In this document: positions 47,201 through 59,100 of the stretch, piece by piece | How positions within the stretch are numbered: the first letter of the stretch is position 1 | Layout: each line of letters opens with the position of its first letter | From: Owenia fusiformis | Taxonomy: Eukaryota; Annelida; Polychaeta; Sabellida; Oweniidae | Length of the DNA stretch: 64,000 nucleotides | NCBI GenBank assembly: GCA_903813345.2 | Contig: CAIIXF020000012.1 | Coordinates: 20,472,184-20,536,183, forward strand | Direction of reading: 5' to 3' | Notes under the pieces: model-generated | Database searches by the model: none | The model's input: only the letters and a program-made list of their open reading frames with translations | What the model was told of the DNA's origin: nothing | Position numbers and translations under genes: made by a program

Positions 47201-50200
47201 TATTGCAGGTTTGCAGCGTCAGTTGGTTACTATGGTTTGTCCCTTAGTATCTCTACTCTGGCTGGGAGTAAATATCTCAACTTCTTTATAAGTGGTGCTG
47301 TAGAGATTCCAGCCTATATCCTTGCCATGTTTGTACTCAGAAAGTAAGTTATTTTTATCATTATCAAGTGTTTTTTATGAATGTGACTTTGGAGATTCTT
47401 GTTCTCATTAATGTGACATTAGCAGACTGAATTTTGGTACCATTTAGAAAAATTCCTTGATGTACAATTTCAGAAGTGAAATCTAGACTACGGAATTTTT
47501 ATTGGTAAAGTTCTCAAAACATTTTAAAATCAGTATACAAGGTCAAGGTCACCAATAGTTGTAAAAACATGCACCATTGAAGGATCTCCCCAATAAGTTT
47601 GGTTACCGAAAAACAAGAAAATTCATAAACCTAGATCTATTGACTTATGGCAGTGATTTCTCCTTCTTTCATCACCAGAAGTGGTGACATATTGCTATAG
47701 TCTCAAACTTTTTTGTGAACAGTGTTCATCAGTCAATGTTGGCGTCTGTAATGTATTTTTTGTTTACCACCAATGAAGGTGAGTAATACCTCATGGGTAT
47801 ATCCTGTATATATGCAGTTGTAATTAATGCATGTAATCACGGAAGGCACACCCAGGAACCCTTCCTTGAAGGAGCCCTGTGTTCTTTTATGTGCACTCAT
47901 ACATAGTCATACAAGTACACACCACAGCCTTTTACGAGTTGTGGACCACTCAGTCAAACACCCTGAAGTACTTTACTCAAACAAATTAATTGAGCACATC
48001 AATAGACCGGTGAAGCACAAAAACCTATATATTATCTGTCCCAGACAGACCCCCCATCCCCCTGTTAACCATACATTGTATATGGAAATTGTAGACATGC
48101 ACGATTACAACAAAAAAATATTATTACATGATTATTATTTCACGATCGTTTTTTTAGTTCCAGCCACAAATTATTCGATTTATTGACAACGTTGGCCTTA
48201 CTTACAATAAACCCTGGCTATATCTAATATCATAATCATAAACTAATACCTGTATTCCTTGTTTTAGATATGGGCGTAGAATTCCACTTTGTGTGTATTT
48301 TGTGATAGGAGGAATATCTTGTACTGTAGGTGGCATACTTACTACAGATTCATGTAAGTTTATATTACTGTATAAGCAAATATTTTATATATTTAATTAC
48401 AAAGCACTACCTTAACCAATATAAATTTAATTTTAGATAGTTTAGTCAATAGTTTGTTATTCCATTATTGAGAGTGAGGAATATCAGCCATCCAGGCTTC
48501 GTGGAATATCCCTTGTGAAAGATCCACAGGTGTTCACTGAAAATAGAATTAAATATTTATATAATGATTCGACTCGTAAAATAATAACATGAAAAAATTA
48601 TTGTGGTTGACGAAATGAGCCATATGATGAGAAAACCTGTCAGTTCAAGTATTTTTAGAAGTATTAATTGTGTGCCTCTGTTGATAATGTACTTGCAGTG
48701 AATCTTAATGGAGAGGGAAACCTAGACATGGTTGCCACTGGATTTGCTCTGGTCGGGAAGTTTGGCCAGGCGGGTACCTTTGCTGTGATATTCTTATACT
48801 CCTCAGAACTCTATCCAACTGTTATAAGGTAAGTATTTTCTTACAAGGGCCATTCTTCATTCCTTTTGTTCAATACGTCAAGGAAATTGATAATGATCCA
48901 AATCCATCAACTTGATGCTTCTCATACTTCTGATCCAGTCCAGTCCCATTAAAGTGCAAACATCCAACAATTGTATGGTTGGCATCTGGCGATGCAAATA
49001 GCAAATGGCATGTGGAGACATTTTGCTTGTTAATGTCTTGTGTAAAAGTTGAATGTGTAACCAAGCATGTTGATTGAGTTTATAAATTGCTTTAAGTTTA
49101 GTGTGTAACCAAGACCAAGAATGTTAAATGTGTTCACCATAATATGAAATATGTTCATCACAATCTTGATTATGTTTCCAGGAATGTTGGTATTGGGGCA
49201 TGTGCCTTCTGGGCTAGACTAGGGGGAGTAGTAGCTCCACAGATTAATCTCTTGGTCAGTATACATCTTTTCTTGTTATCTTATTTGTTGTTTATATTTC
49301 ATATTTTCTATTCAGCTATCTGCAGATGGGTTTTTCATCCAAAATAGACTGAAAACTTTAAACATTTTGCTCGATTCAATCAAAATGTTGATGTTGTTTC
49401 ACATTTATCTTACTACATGTAGTTTCACACAACAACCTTTATTCATGTATTTTTGCAAGGCCTCTGAGCACATTAAGTCATTTCCAATATTTACATTCAA
49501 AACATTTACTCATTATCCCACTGCACGAAGTGAATTGTCAATATGGCGACTCGATTTAAAATGGCCACCATTTTTCTTAGAAATGTTATCTTTGATAACA
49601 TACTAGTTAACAGATTTGGTTCAGAATTTATTGCTAATGCCTAGGGACATATTAGCTCTGCTCTATAAGAAGTTTTGATGTACGATTTATGGATCAGCTT
49701 ATGGAATTTAGTCAAAATTTTATAGGCTTATATCCTACAGAATAAATACCTCTGCTCAAAATGCCTGCCATGTTTCATAACTCAAATACCAGTTGACAAT
49801 TTGGTTCAAATTTTATATTGTGATGCTTTAAGCCTCAGTCACATTTGATCAACGGCAACTGTATGGTGAGCAAAGCTTCTCGAAATTGAGAGAAATATGC
49901 AGCATAAAATGTAGGGATAAGCAGTATGATGTAGGTTTTCTATATTGATTTGATTTGATGTGAAGTTACTGCTGCCTAGGCAAATATTACTGAGCCTTTA
50001 AGATGGCTGTTCGATTCAAAATAGCTGATATGATCTTTGATAACTCAAATACCAATCGACAGATTTGGTTCAGATTCTAAACGCTGATACCTAGGGACAT
50101 AATAAATTCTCAAGATGGTTGCTAAATTTCGAAATGGCCACCATAGAGTGTATATCATAATTATCTTGTGTACATTCAACTCACTTCCAATATTTGCTTA

Positions 50201-50575
50201 TTTATTTTCAGGCGGGCCTCTATACATTCAACTCACTCACAATATTTGCTAATTTATTTTCAGGGCCTCTATACATTCAACTCACTCCCAATTATTGTCT
50301 TTGGTGTCTTATCTCTAGCTGGTGGGTTCCTCACTCTCCTTCTGCCTGAGACCCACAAGAGGAAACTCCCAGACACCATAGAAGAGGCAGAGGACTTGAA
50401 TAATCAGAGTATAGAAGAACTACCAAAAGCTAGAGATAAAAGAAACATTAATATTAATAAAAAAGAGACCCCTTGTGATAATAACAAGGCAGATGTAGAA
50501 ATGAACCTTCTGGAAGGTCTCGGAGATAGAACCAAAGGGAAACAGGAACAAACAGGGCTATCAGAACATTTATGA
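44258..50575 (+). CDS. SLC22-family organic ion transporter (nine exons)
   Basis: Coding exons are 44258-44653, 45060-45290, 45715-45911, 46481-46771, 47209-47343, 48268-48353, 48699-48828, 49182-49254 and 50264-50575. All have GT-AG junctions and keep frame through 616 aa. It is a 12-helix major-facilitator carrier of the plasma membrane for organic cations, anions or zwitterions. Diagnostic features in order: TM1 (16-42), a long Cys-containing extracellular loop (43-132) with NGS, NTS and NIT glycosylation sites, WDLVCN (133-138), motif A GTLSDRFGRKP (162-172), VPESLRWL (277-284) after TM6, a long acidic intracellular loop (about 300-355), GRRIP (419-423) and ELYPTVIR (482-489), then TM11-12 and a polar 75-residue tail. 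The family usually has about 550 residues, so the extra length is in loop 6-7 and the tail. Substrate and orthologous subgroup (OCT/OCTN-like or SLC22A15-like) cannot be settled by eye. Confidence 0.9.
49530..50150 (-). repeat. Degenerate relative of the GGCCATTTTGAA array, intron 8 of the transporter
   Basis: On the minus strand the blocks match the 10.7-12.3 kb array: AATGGCCACCATTTTTC, ACAGATTTGGTTCAGA, GATACC/TGCCTAGGGACATA, AGCTCTGCTCTATAAGAAG. Three decayed units are visible; the GGAC tail is absent. Confidence 0.6.
50170..50280 (+). repeat. Tandem duplication across the last SLC22 splice acceptor
   Basis: The segment TACATTCAACTCACT...TTTATTTTCAGG.GGGCCTCTA is present twice in tandem (period about 52 bp), followed by the functional third start TACATTCAACTCACTCCC. 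There are therefore two consecutive acceptors, AG at 50210-50211 and at 50262-50263. The second keeps the frame. The first adds 52 bases, shifts frame and reaches a TGA within about 35 codons. Confidence 0.85.
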
Positions 50576-52389
50576 GACTTGATCTGGTTAGGCTTAATAC
50601 ATTAGTATTTATAGCTTCCTCCAATGTCTTTTTGACACTCCAAGTAAAAGGTCTGAGGTAGTGGCTTGATTAATTTTTTTGATATAATGAATTAATCATC
50701 TCTAAAATGATCTTCAGGTGTGAAAGAAAATTTTTTTCAAAAGGATAAAATGTGTTATTTATCTTTTTCTCAGTCATTTTCACTAAAGCTATTTAAAGTT
50801 TTGCCCATATTTATTTTTTTTTATGTTTAAAAATTGTTTTAGTCATAAATCAGTTAGTAGAGAGGATTAGATGCATGGGCAACCTAAACGTGAACTTGTA
50901 TTTATGCGTATGCATATAGGTTTTTCTAAATGTTCCTTTTGAGCAGCAAAATAAGCAATTAATTCACCTGTCGACGAAAACGTAAAATAATGAAATAATA
51001 AGTGTCATTAACCTTTAAACTGAAAAAGATGAGATAGCCACGAATGATTGGCTGAAATTGTGAATAGTGTTTGTATCCTTTTGTTGCGATAGACTTTCGG
51101 ATTTGTTTAGTCAGTATAGTAACAGTACATTCTTCAGCTCAATATATGTAAAATATGGGTGGTATCATATATTTGAACATGGCTATGGCAATCATTGCTC
51201 ATAATTTATCTTAGGAAATATATGCTATTTTCCCGGGGCTAGTTTACCCATTTATTTTTAGCCATTTAAATGCATACACAAATATTTGACAGATATTCTA
51301 CTTTCAAATTAAGAACATAAACATACTTTTGCTTTTTTAGTTATTTATTCATGGAACAAAACTCATGTTACTGCCAACTCGAAAAGCTAGAGTTTCGCGT
51401 TTCAATGGCCGTATGAAATGATTGAACCTGTGAAATGATTGAACCCGTGAAACAAGTACAACAATTTTATGTAATCTCAACCTCACTCACAATATCTTGT
51501 GTTCAATGCAAGATCGAAACCTAACTGACACTATTGAATTTACGTTTAATCTGCACGTCGACGGGATTATAAAACAAGTTGAACTGAAGAGTTTACATAA
51601 TTTGTTGAGTGCGCATCACACTTCACATTCAGGTTTAGGTTTTCGTCTTCCAAAGGGTGAAATCTTATCCTCTCTAATATCTCTTTTTGCACTTTTGTTA
51701 TTTATTTTTTGGTGTATTTTGAGCAGTAGGGCTCTAATAGTTTCACAATTTCTCGGTTACAACTAGTCTGCAAATTTCTTTTTTTTCACACATAACTTCC
51801 TCATACATCACTACAACTTTGTGCATTGTACATATTGTTTTTTCCACAATAGGTACATCATCAATTGTTGGGTATCCAAAATAGTTCCAACTAGGGGCTT
51901 TTTAAAACCTTAGAGCATCACATTATGCCAAAGTCTTCAATGTGTCACTTAAGCAAAATATAACGATGGAGGCTTTAAAATCATGTTGCAGCACTGTTTT
52001 GGTTAGTTAGCAGTTAATTTAAAAATGCTTTCTGGATGTTTTTCAAGAAACTAATGCTGATGTACATATCCAATTCTGTCACATCACAACTTATATGTTT
52101 CCTCCAAAAGTGGTGACATATTGTTATCTGAGGGTGTAATCTTTGCATACACCATAAGTGTTCAGTACACATGTATTTATTCAGTGGTCATACCTTACAG
52201 TGTTCACTTTAATATTAGATCTTCATGTTACACTATTTATTGGGTTTTTGTAGCTCTTTTTGACATTATATGGTTGATTGTTTTGTAATAATGTTTGTAT
52301 TGTTAAAATGGAAACAACAATCAACAAATGGGCTTGTATTGTTATTTATTCTGAACATCCACATGTTGTGTACATGTACATGTTGTTTT
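50576..52389. other. Likely 3' UTR and downstream DNA of the SLC22 gene
   Basis: No further coding exon is seen. An 89-codon frame at 51497 has no recognisable domain. The inverted TGTCACCACC-family fragment GTGGTGACATATTG occurs at about 52110. Confidence 0.4.
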
Positions 52390-53105
52390 GTTATTGTGTA
52401 CAATCTAGTGCAAACTTTGTGTATGATGCACAACTAATATTAACATGTCATTAAGACATATTGTGTACATGTGTTTTTTTTTTGTTATTGTGTACAATCT
52501 AGTGCAAGCTTTGTGTATGATGCACAACTAATATTGACATGTGATTAAGACATATTGTGTACATGTGTTTTTTTGTTATTGTGTACAATCTAGTGCAAGC
52601 TTTGTGTATGATGCACAACTAATATTGACATGTGATTAAGACATATTGTGTACATGTGTTTTTTTGTTATTGTGTACAATCTAGTGCAAGCTTTGTGTAT
52701 GATGCACAACTAATATTGACATGTGATTAAGACATATTGTGTACATGTGTTTTTTTGTTATTGTGTACAATCTAGTGCAAGCTTTGTGTTTGATGCACAA
52801 CTAATATTGACATGTGATTAAGACATATTGTGTACATGTGTTTTTTGTTATTGTGTACAATCTAGTGCAAGCTTTGTGTATGATGCACAATTTTGCACAA
52901 CATATGTTGACATGTGATTAAGACATATTGTGTACATGTTGTTTTGTTATTGTGTACAATCTAGTGCAAGCTTTGTGTGTTATGCACAACATATGTTGAA
53001 ATGTGATTATTATGCGTACATGTGGTTTTGATATTGTGTACAATCTAGCGCATGCTTTGTGTATTGTGCACAATTCTGCACAACATATGTTGACATGTGA
53101 TTTAT
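52390..53105 (+). repeat. Minisatellite of ~91-bp units, about eight copies
   Basis: The unit contains TTATTGTGTACAATCTAGTG, CAAGCTTTGTGTATGATGCA, CAACTAATATTGACATGTGA and TTAAGACATATTGTGTACATG. The block GTGTACAATCTAG recurs at about 52396, 52490, 52581, 52672, 52763, 52853, 52952 and 53038. Units are rich in short palindromes (TGTACA, GTGCAC-like, ACATGT). Terminal units are the most diverged. Confidence 0.9.
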
Positions 53106-53900
53106 TTAGATAAGTACAATCATCTACATATTGTGTAGATTCAAAATTTTTAGAATTGTTAATTATGATATTGCATAAGTAAAAGTTTAAAAGAAATTGC
53201 CTGTTCATTTTAATGTTGTAAAAGAAATCTGGAAATTATTTTTGCCATCAGGAAATTTCATTCAGAGAAGGTTGTTATCACATGATGGGAGATTGATACG
53301 AATATTGGTCTAAACACTCATTCTCAATATTTGATGACTAACCTTAAAGCTTACTAGTGCCATAATAATAATATAACTAAGAGCACATAATAGGTCCGAC
53401 TCTAAGGGGCACTTTTGGACTTCATATATATGATATTCATGTATATACAGCTTTATTTGAAAAGATGTGTGAAGGAAACTGCTGGAGAAGTATTTGCCTT
53501 GGTTGCCTTATGCCTGGCTAGGTTCCTTATTGGTGATTTCTGAATCATGTTGTACCACCAAGGCATTGCAACATATTTGTTGCAGTCTACCATTTTTGTA
53601 ACTGGCATTCAGCACCCGGGTTGCATATACCAGTGTTACACTTTTTGTAATCATTTGCAATAACTAGTGAAGTTACCTCTGAATAAGAACAATTCTCTCA
53701 CTTTGTAAATGTAATTGTTTAAATGTTATGCTAATTTTTTTGTATTTCAATATATAATGTATGTTGTATATAATGTATCCTGTAAGGGTGTCTTAAAAGT
53801 ATTATTAAATACAAATAATTTGGATAAATAACATCCTTATTGATTCATTTTTTTAATCAACACATCAAAGATGCAAGGGAGGCAGGGGTCACATACATCT
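53106..53900. other. Intergenic DNA between the converging genes
   Basis: No gene or strong repeat is recognised. The ATTAAA at about 53804 is one possible polyadenylation signal for a long SLC22 3' UTR. Confidence 0.4.
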
Positions 53901-54028
53901 AAAACCTCAAGGTGGAACACCTCTGTAAGTGGAACACTTCAGAGTTCCAAGATAAAATGTTAAATGAACCTCTCTATAAGTGGAACCCTTTTTAGAGGTA
54001 CCAAACGTGTTCCACTTAGACAGGTTTT
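53901..54028. mobile_element. Small MITE, AAAACCT termini
   Basis: AAAACCTCAAGGTGGAACAC at the left pairs with GTTCCACTTAGACAGGTTTT at the right (about 15 of 20 positions). Between them GGAACACTTCAGAG and CTCTATAAGTGGAACCC repeat the theme TAAGTGGAACAC. I recall similar blocks as a dispersed animal repeat, but I cannot name it. Confidence 0.5.
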
Positions 54029-56113
54029 AATGTAATTAGAACTGGAGTTACCTGAACACTGATAAGCTATCCTCATAACTAACCTTACCTCTGATTATAA
54101 CAATTCTGATCCTGATAACACTGAAGCAAATGTTATTTCAGTCAATTGGTAGAATGTGTAAAGTCATGATTATCTGAGAAGTGAGAGCGTTCTGTTTGAA
54201 AACTGGTTACATCAAAGAATTATCTTTGATGAAGTCTAGCTCTGGAATAGGAATAAAACAACATTGAAAACATATAGTTTTTAATATAAAATTATTTATT
54301 AAATAGTATTAATACAATAATATACTAGTAGTTGACAAAACACCCATATAAAATACCTTCATGAGTGCTGTGTATGCGCCTCATGTGGGATAGCCACATA
54401 TGTAGCACACTACACGTATGTTCTCATAATTTACATAATAATATAACAGGTTAAGTATTTACAACTGACATATATTTCAGAGCATATTATGCACAATAAT
54501 TCAATAAATTGTTACATGTATATCAAATAACACTACAATGCACAATACAATAGCATCAGATTTCTCAGTACCATATCTAGGAGAATATTTAAAAAGCTAA
54601 TTTCAACAAGGCTTTCGTAACACTCTGATACAATGTCAAGATTCATTTGACCTAAATCTTGTCACATGAAATTGAATCCTTCAGTTTCCATTTCTATCAT
54701 GAATTATTACTCATATTTTGTCAATTGCACATTAAAGATCATAACAAATTCAAACCTCTCATGACCAAGATTCAATTTATGGGGGGGGGGGGGGGGGTCA
54801 AACTCTCCTGAGTAAAGGGAAAAGTTTACTTGAACTTCAGTTCCCGCTTAAATGAGGATCACTGCAGTGTCATCTGGAAGTGCAATACTAATCTTTAATT
54901 TGATTTGTTTTTGATGTAATCAAAACTTACAACTCTCAGAAAACTATAGTCTACAATCTTATGAGCATTGACAACCAAATTGTAAGTTACAACAATCCAA
55001 AAATGGATCCAAGTACAGTACAGTATTCTTAAGTTAACTCCTCAAGGGTTTTCGATCAGCTTTATTACAGTACTGCATCTCACAATACATGAATATGTTA
55101 AATTACATTATTTAGAAAAATTCTATGAAAAAATATATATGCCTACTACATTTTACATGCACATATACAGACAGTTTTTATCATACAAAGCCATATAATA
55201 AACATGTACAATACATACGGTTTTACTTACAATATCACATTAAACATCATATTTTACAACTGACTTTTATCATCTTGTTTTTGTGTGTGATTTAATTTTG
55301 ACAGATAAAAGTCATTAAATTCAAATGCAATGATAACTGAATAAGAATTTCAAGTTACTTTTTTATAAAATCATTTTCATAGTGCTGTAATAAATCTTTC
55401 ACCAGGCTAGATCGGGCACCCTTTCTCTATACATACAGGCTAACTAACTTATGACAAGATTTTCTATGAACACGCTTTAAATGAACATATACAAAAAGGC
55501 ATCCTTTAACACAAGTTCTCTGCACACAATACATCATGATTTTCAGCTCTTATTTTAAACTGATATGAAAGGAACTATCGCAATGGTCAAAACTTACATT
55601 TACATTGTTTTTTAAAATCTTGGAAGGAATGAAGACCCCATTATACTATGAGCTTGCCGAGGAATCATAGAAAATGCAAGAGGCTATATGTATAACCAGT
55701 TAGATCCCTTGTTGAGATAATGATAGTAAACACACAGTAGAATGGGATTGGGATAGTACCTGTTTTTGGAAAAAATCACTTTTTGAGCTATAACTCAGGA
55801 ATTATTGCTTCAATTCACATTTTACATGTATATTCTCAAATGCCAATGAAGTTTTAGTCTTGTCACGAATTCTTTCACAAAATGGCCGCCACTTTTACCA
55901 CTGAAAAGACTCACTCGAGCCAAAGAATAATTTGCATTGGTTTGCATTAAAATGTCAAAATATGTTATGTGATTACCATTGAGGTAGCGACTATCAAAGT
56001 CTGGATAAATATGACTGAAAAAATTCCAAATGACCACCACAGTTGAGGAATTATTGCTTTGATATGTGTTGAAATATAATATATATGTCATACCAATGAA
56101 CGCTCATTCAACA
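54029..56113 (-). other. Probable long 3' UTR of the TTC28-like gene
   Basis: No coding exon is seen on either strand. The minus strand has AATAAA at about 54295-54300, which could end a 1.8-kb 3' UTR. A 17-G run on the plus strand lies at 54781-54797. The extent is a guess from the absence of anything else. Confidence 0.35.
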
Positions 56114-59100
56114 TCAACATGAAGAGGACTGCAGGACTTGATCCCGTGAGAGGTTCTTATTGGAATCCATGTAAAGAACACGCAGTGGACCATTTGGCTT
56201 GGCTGCTTTTAGCTTTAATATTGGACTATGTGTCTCTGCCATTTCAATGTTCTGTGATTTCACTGGTCTTGGTGAGTTCCCTGTAGTAAGAATTTGCTTT
56301 GCATAGGGATTATTTTTATTGTTTCTCAGCTCTATACGTATCCCTGAACCCCTGGGACTACTTTTATTTGAGTTCCGAGTTTGAGCTTCAAGATAGCTTG
56401 GTGGGTGTTGCATAGTGTTTTGAACCAGAGATCCCATCTTAGGAGCATTTGATTGGTCAGTGCTATCATGAGATGTCCTTTCATAATTATTTGTAACATT
56501 TGGCAAATGTTGGTTACTATCAAAAGAATAGGAATTATATGCTACATCATAGGAACTGTTCACAGGTTTTGCTGAGAAAACTCCATCTGTTTTACCAAAT
56601 TGTTCATTTCCAACTGAACTTCCATTTTGTACAGCTCCCTGCAGCTCATTTCTATAAACTGCCCCCTGGTGAGGGTTTGTATAACTATTATGCAATGAAC
56701 TCTGCTGTGAACTCTCCCATTGATCACTGCTATCAATTGAAACTGTATCTAATGAAGTTGTGTCTGGATTTATTGAGGCCCTACGTTGCATGATCTCAAA
56801 ATGTTCCCGATTTAGATGGCTATATTGTTGTCTTGCGTCTGACCTCTGAGGTTCATTGGGACTACTATCTCCACTGGGAGGGCTATCATATGTATCATTT
56901 CCTAGGGGAGTGCTGGTTTTTGGGGCATATCCAGCAAGTTCAGGGGTATATGTTTTATACTGTTGGGTATATCCACTTGGTTTTTGGTCATAACTACTGG
57001 AAGTTGTATATCCACTGGGCGAAGTAAAATATCCACTGGGTGAAGTTGTGTATTCTTTTGGGGATTGTGGATATTGTTTTTGTCCCCCAGATGGCTGTGA
57101 CTGATTATATCCAGAGGGTTTGGATTCAGTATATCCACTGGTAGGAATTTTTGAATATCCACTATTATTTCCTGGAGTAAATGCAAGATTTTGTGATGTT
57201 GGATTATTTCCACTAGTCTGAGATTGCATATATCCACTGAGTACAGATTGAGAATATCTACTTGTAGGTACATATCGAGAATATTGTGTACTTTGAGGAT
57301 GGCCATTTCCACTGGCTTGAGATTTTGGGTAATCCGTTATTTGAGATCCGCTTGGTATAGATTGTGTATTACCACTTTGAGGTTGTGTATTACCACCTTG
57401 AGATTGTGCATTACCACTTTGATATTGTGTATTACCACCTTGAGATTGTGTATTACCACCTTGAGATTGTGTGTTACCACCTTGAGATTGTGAATAACCA
57501 TTCTTTTGTTGAGATTCTGTATGCGAAGCAGTGTTAAGCACTTCATGTCTGTAATAAGGTTCTGTTGCAGATCTACCAGAATTAGGATGCTCATTTTCAT
57601 TTGTTTGAGATTGGTTTAATCCAGCTGACTGATTTTGACTGCGCGATGAATTGTATCCATGTGTCTGTGATGGATCAGATCCATCTGTTTGAGAGCTTGA
57701 AAATCCAGATGTCTGAGATGTTTGATATCCATGTGTTTGTTTTTCATTTTGTTCAGTTTGCATCTGATTTGCATTATTACTGTCAGTTTTTGCAACTGTT
57801 TTACGTTGAGCATATCGTATATTATAAGATAACTGGGGAGATTTTTGTTCACTGTCACTTGTTAAAGACCCCTGGGATGAAGTAAATGAACTATCACTGA
57901 GTTTATATGAGCTAGTATCACTGTGGCTTATTGCTGTTGTGTTATGGGATCCTCCAAACTTAAATGTTACTTGCTTAGGTTTAGGGGCGATCATTGGTTT
58001 TTCTTTTGGTTTATATGGCGGGGGTGGTCCACGACGCGACCAATCCCCTTCCTCCGTTGTGGTTGAGGAGAAACTGCTGTATGGAGACTTTCTGCCATTT
58101 GGTAACTTTTGAGGAGTTTTTTGAAAGTGTCCATGATTAGTTTGAGGAGATGAGGGTTCTGCAGCACGTGGTACTAGTGGTGATGAAGGATTTGTAGATG
58201 GGGTGTTGCTACTGCTGTTGCTATGGTTACTAAAGAATGTGCTAAATGTGGCTTTGTGGCTCGGGGAACTGTAAGATTCATACACTGCAGCGCCATCTGT
58301 GTTTAATATTACACATGCAGTTTTCTCAATTGAGTCAGCTTCTATGGTTGGATTACCAAGTGGAGCATTTTCTTGAGTTGTAGGTACATCTGGAGAGTCA
58401 ACTGAAGATTTGTCAGGTGTTTGGTTATTTGAATCTTTACGGAGAATAGCAGCAATTCTTTGAGCCACAGATCCTGTTCCACCTCTAGAGGATCCTACTG
58501 ATCCCTTCGATGATGTCAAAGAACCTCGCGATGAACCACTCCAAGATCTTGTCCTCATACCCTCATTTTCATTCTTACTAGCATCACTCTCAGAGACCTT
58601 AGATTCGGAATTGCCTAAGCCCAGTCTCTCAGTTGCTGATTCTCCAGCCCCCAAAGATACACTCCTTTGTTTGGTGCCATTCCCAATTATTGGTTTCACA
58701 ACTAGGTCTGGAGTACTGGTTGGTTCATGTGCACCTGCAGGGAGTTTGCTAGACTCATCAGTAGAGCTTACACTCACTCTCCTTGCAGATATCTGTTGTT
58801 CACTCATCTTCTGCATTAATGTATTCAGCACCTGTGGGTCCAAATGTTTTGGTTTCACCTCGGTGAAGATTTCATCATCTCGTGTCATATCAAGTGATGT
58901 ATTTAGTGACCCAGCAGGCATAGGAGTTGTGGTACGTGATGATTCATTCTCTGATGTTGACATGATGGTTGGTAGGAAACTTGTTGCTTGTGTGTCCTCC
59001 ATTGCAAGGTGCTGCATATACTCCAGTGCTTGGCGCTGTTTGTGTGTCTCTGCAAGTACTCTAGCAGCAATAGCCTGTGGGTGAGTGAGGGGGTTGGTAC

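Noticed and set aside
58611-59084. 157-codon plus-strand frame opposite the TTC28-like exon
   Set aside because: Shadow of a repetitive, strongly coding exon on the other strand; no domain and no splice context.
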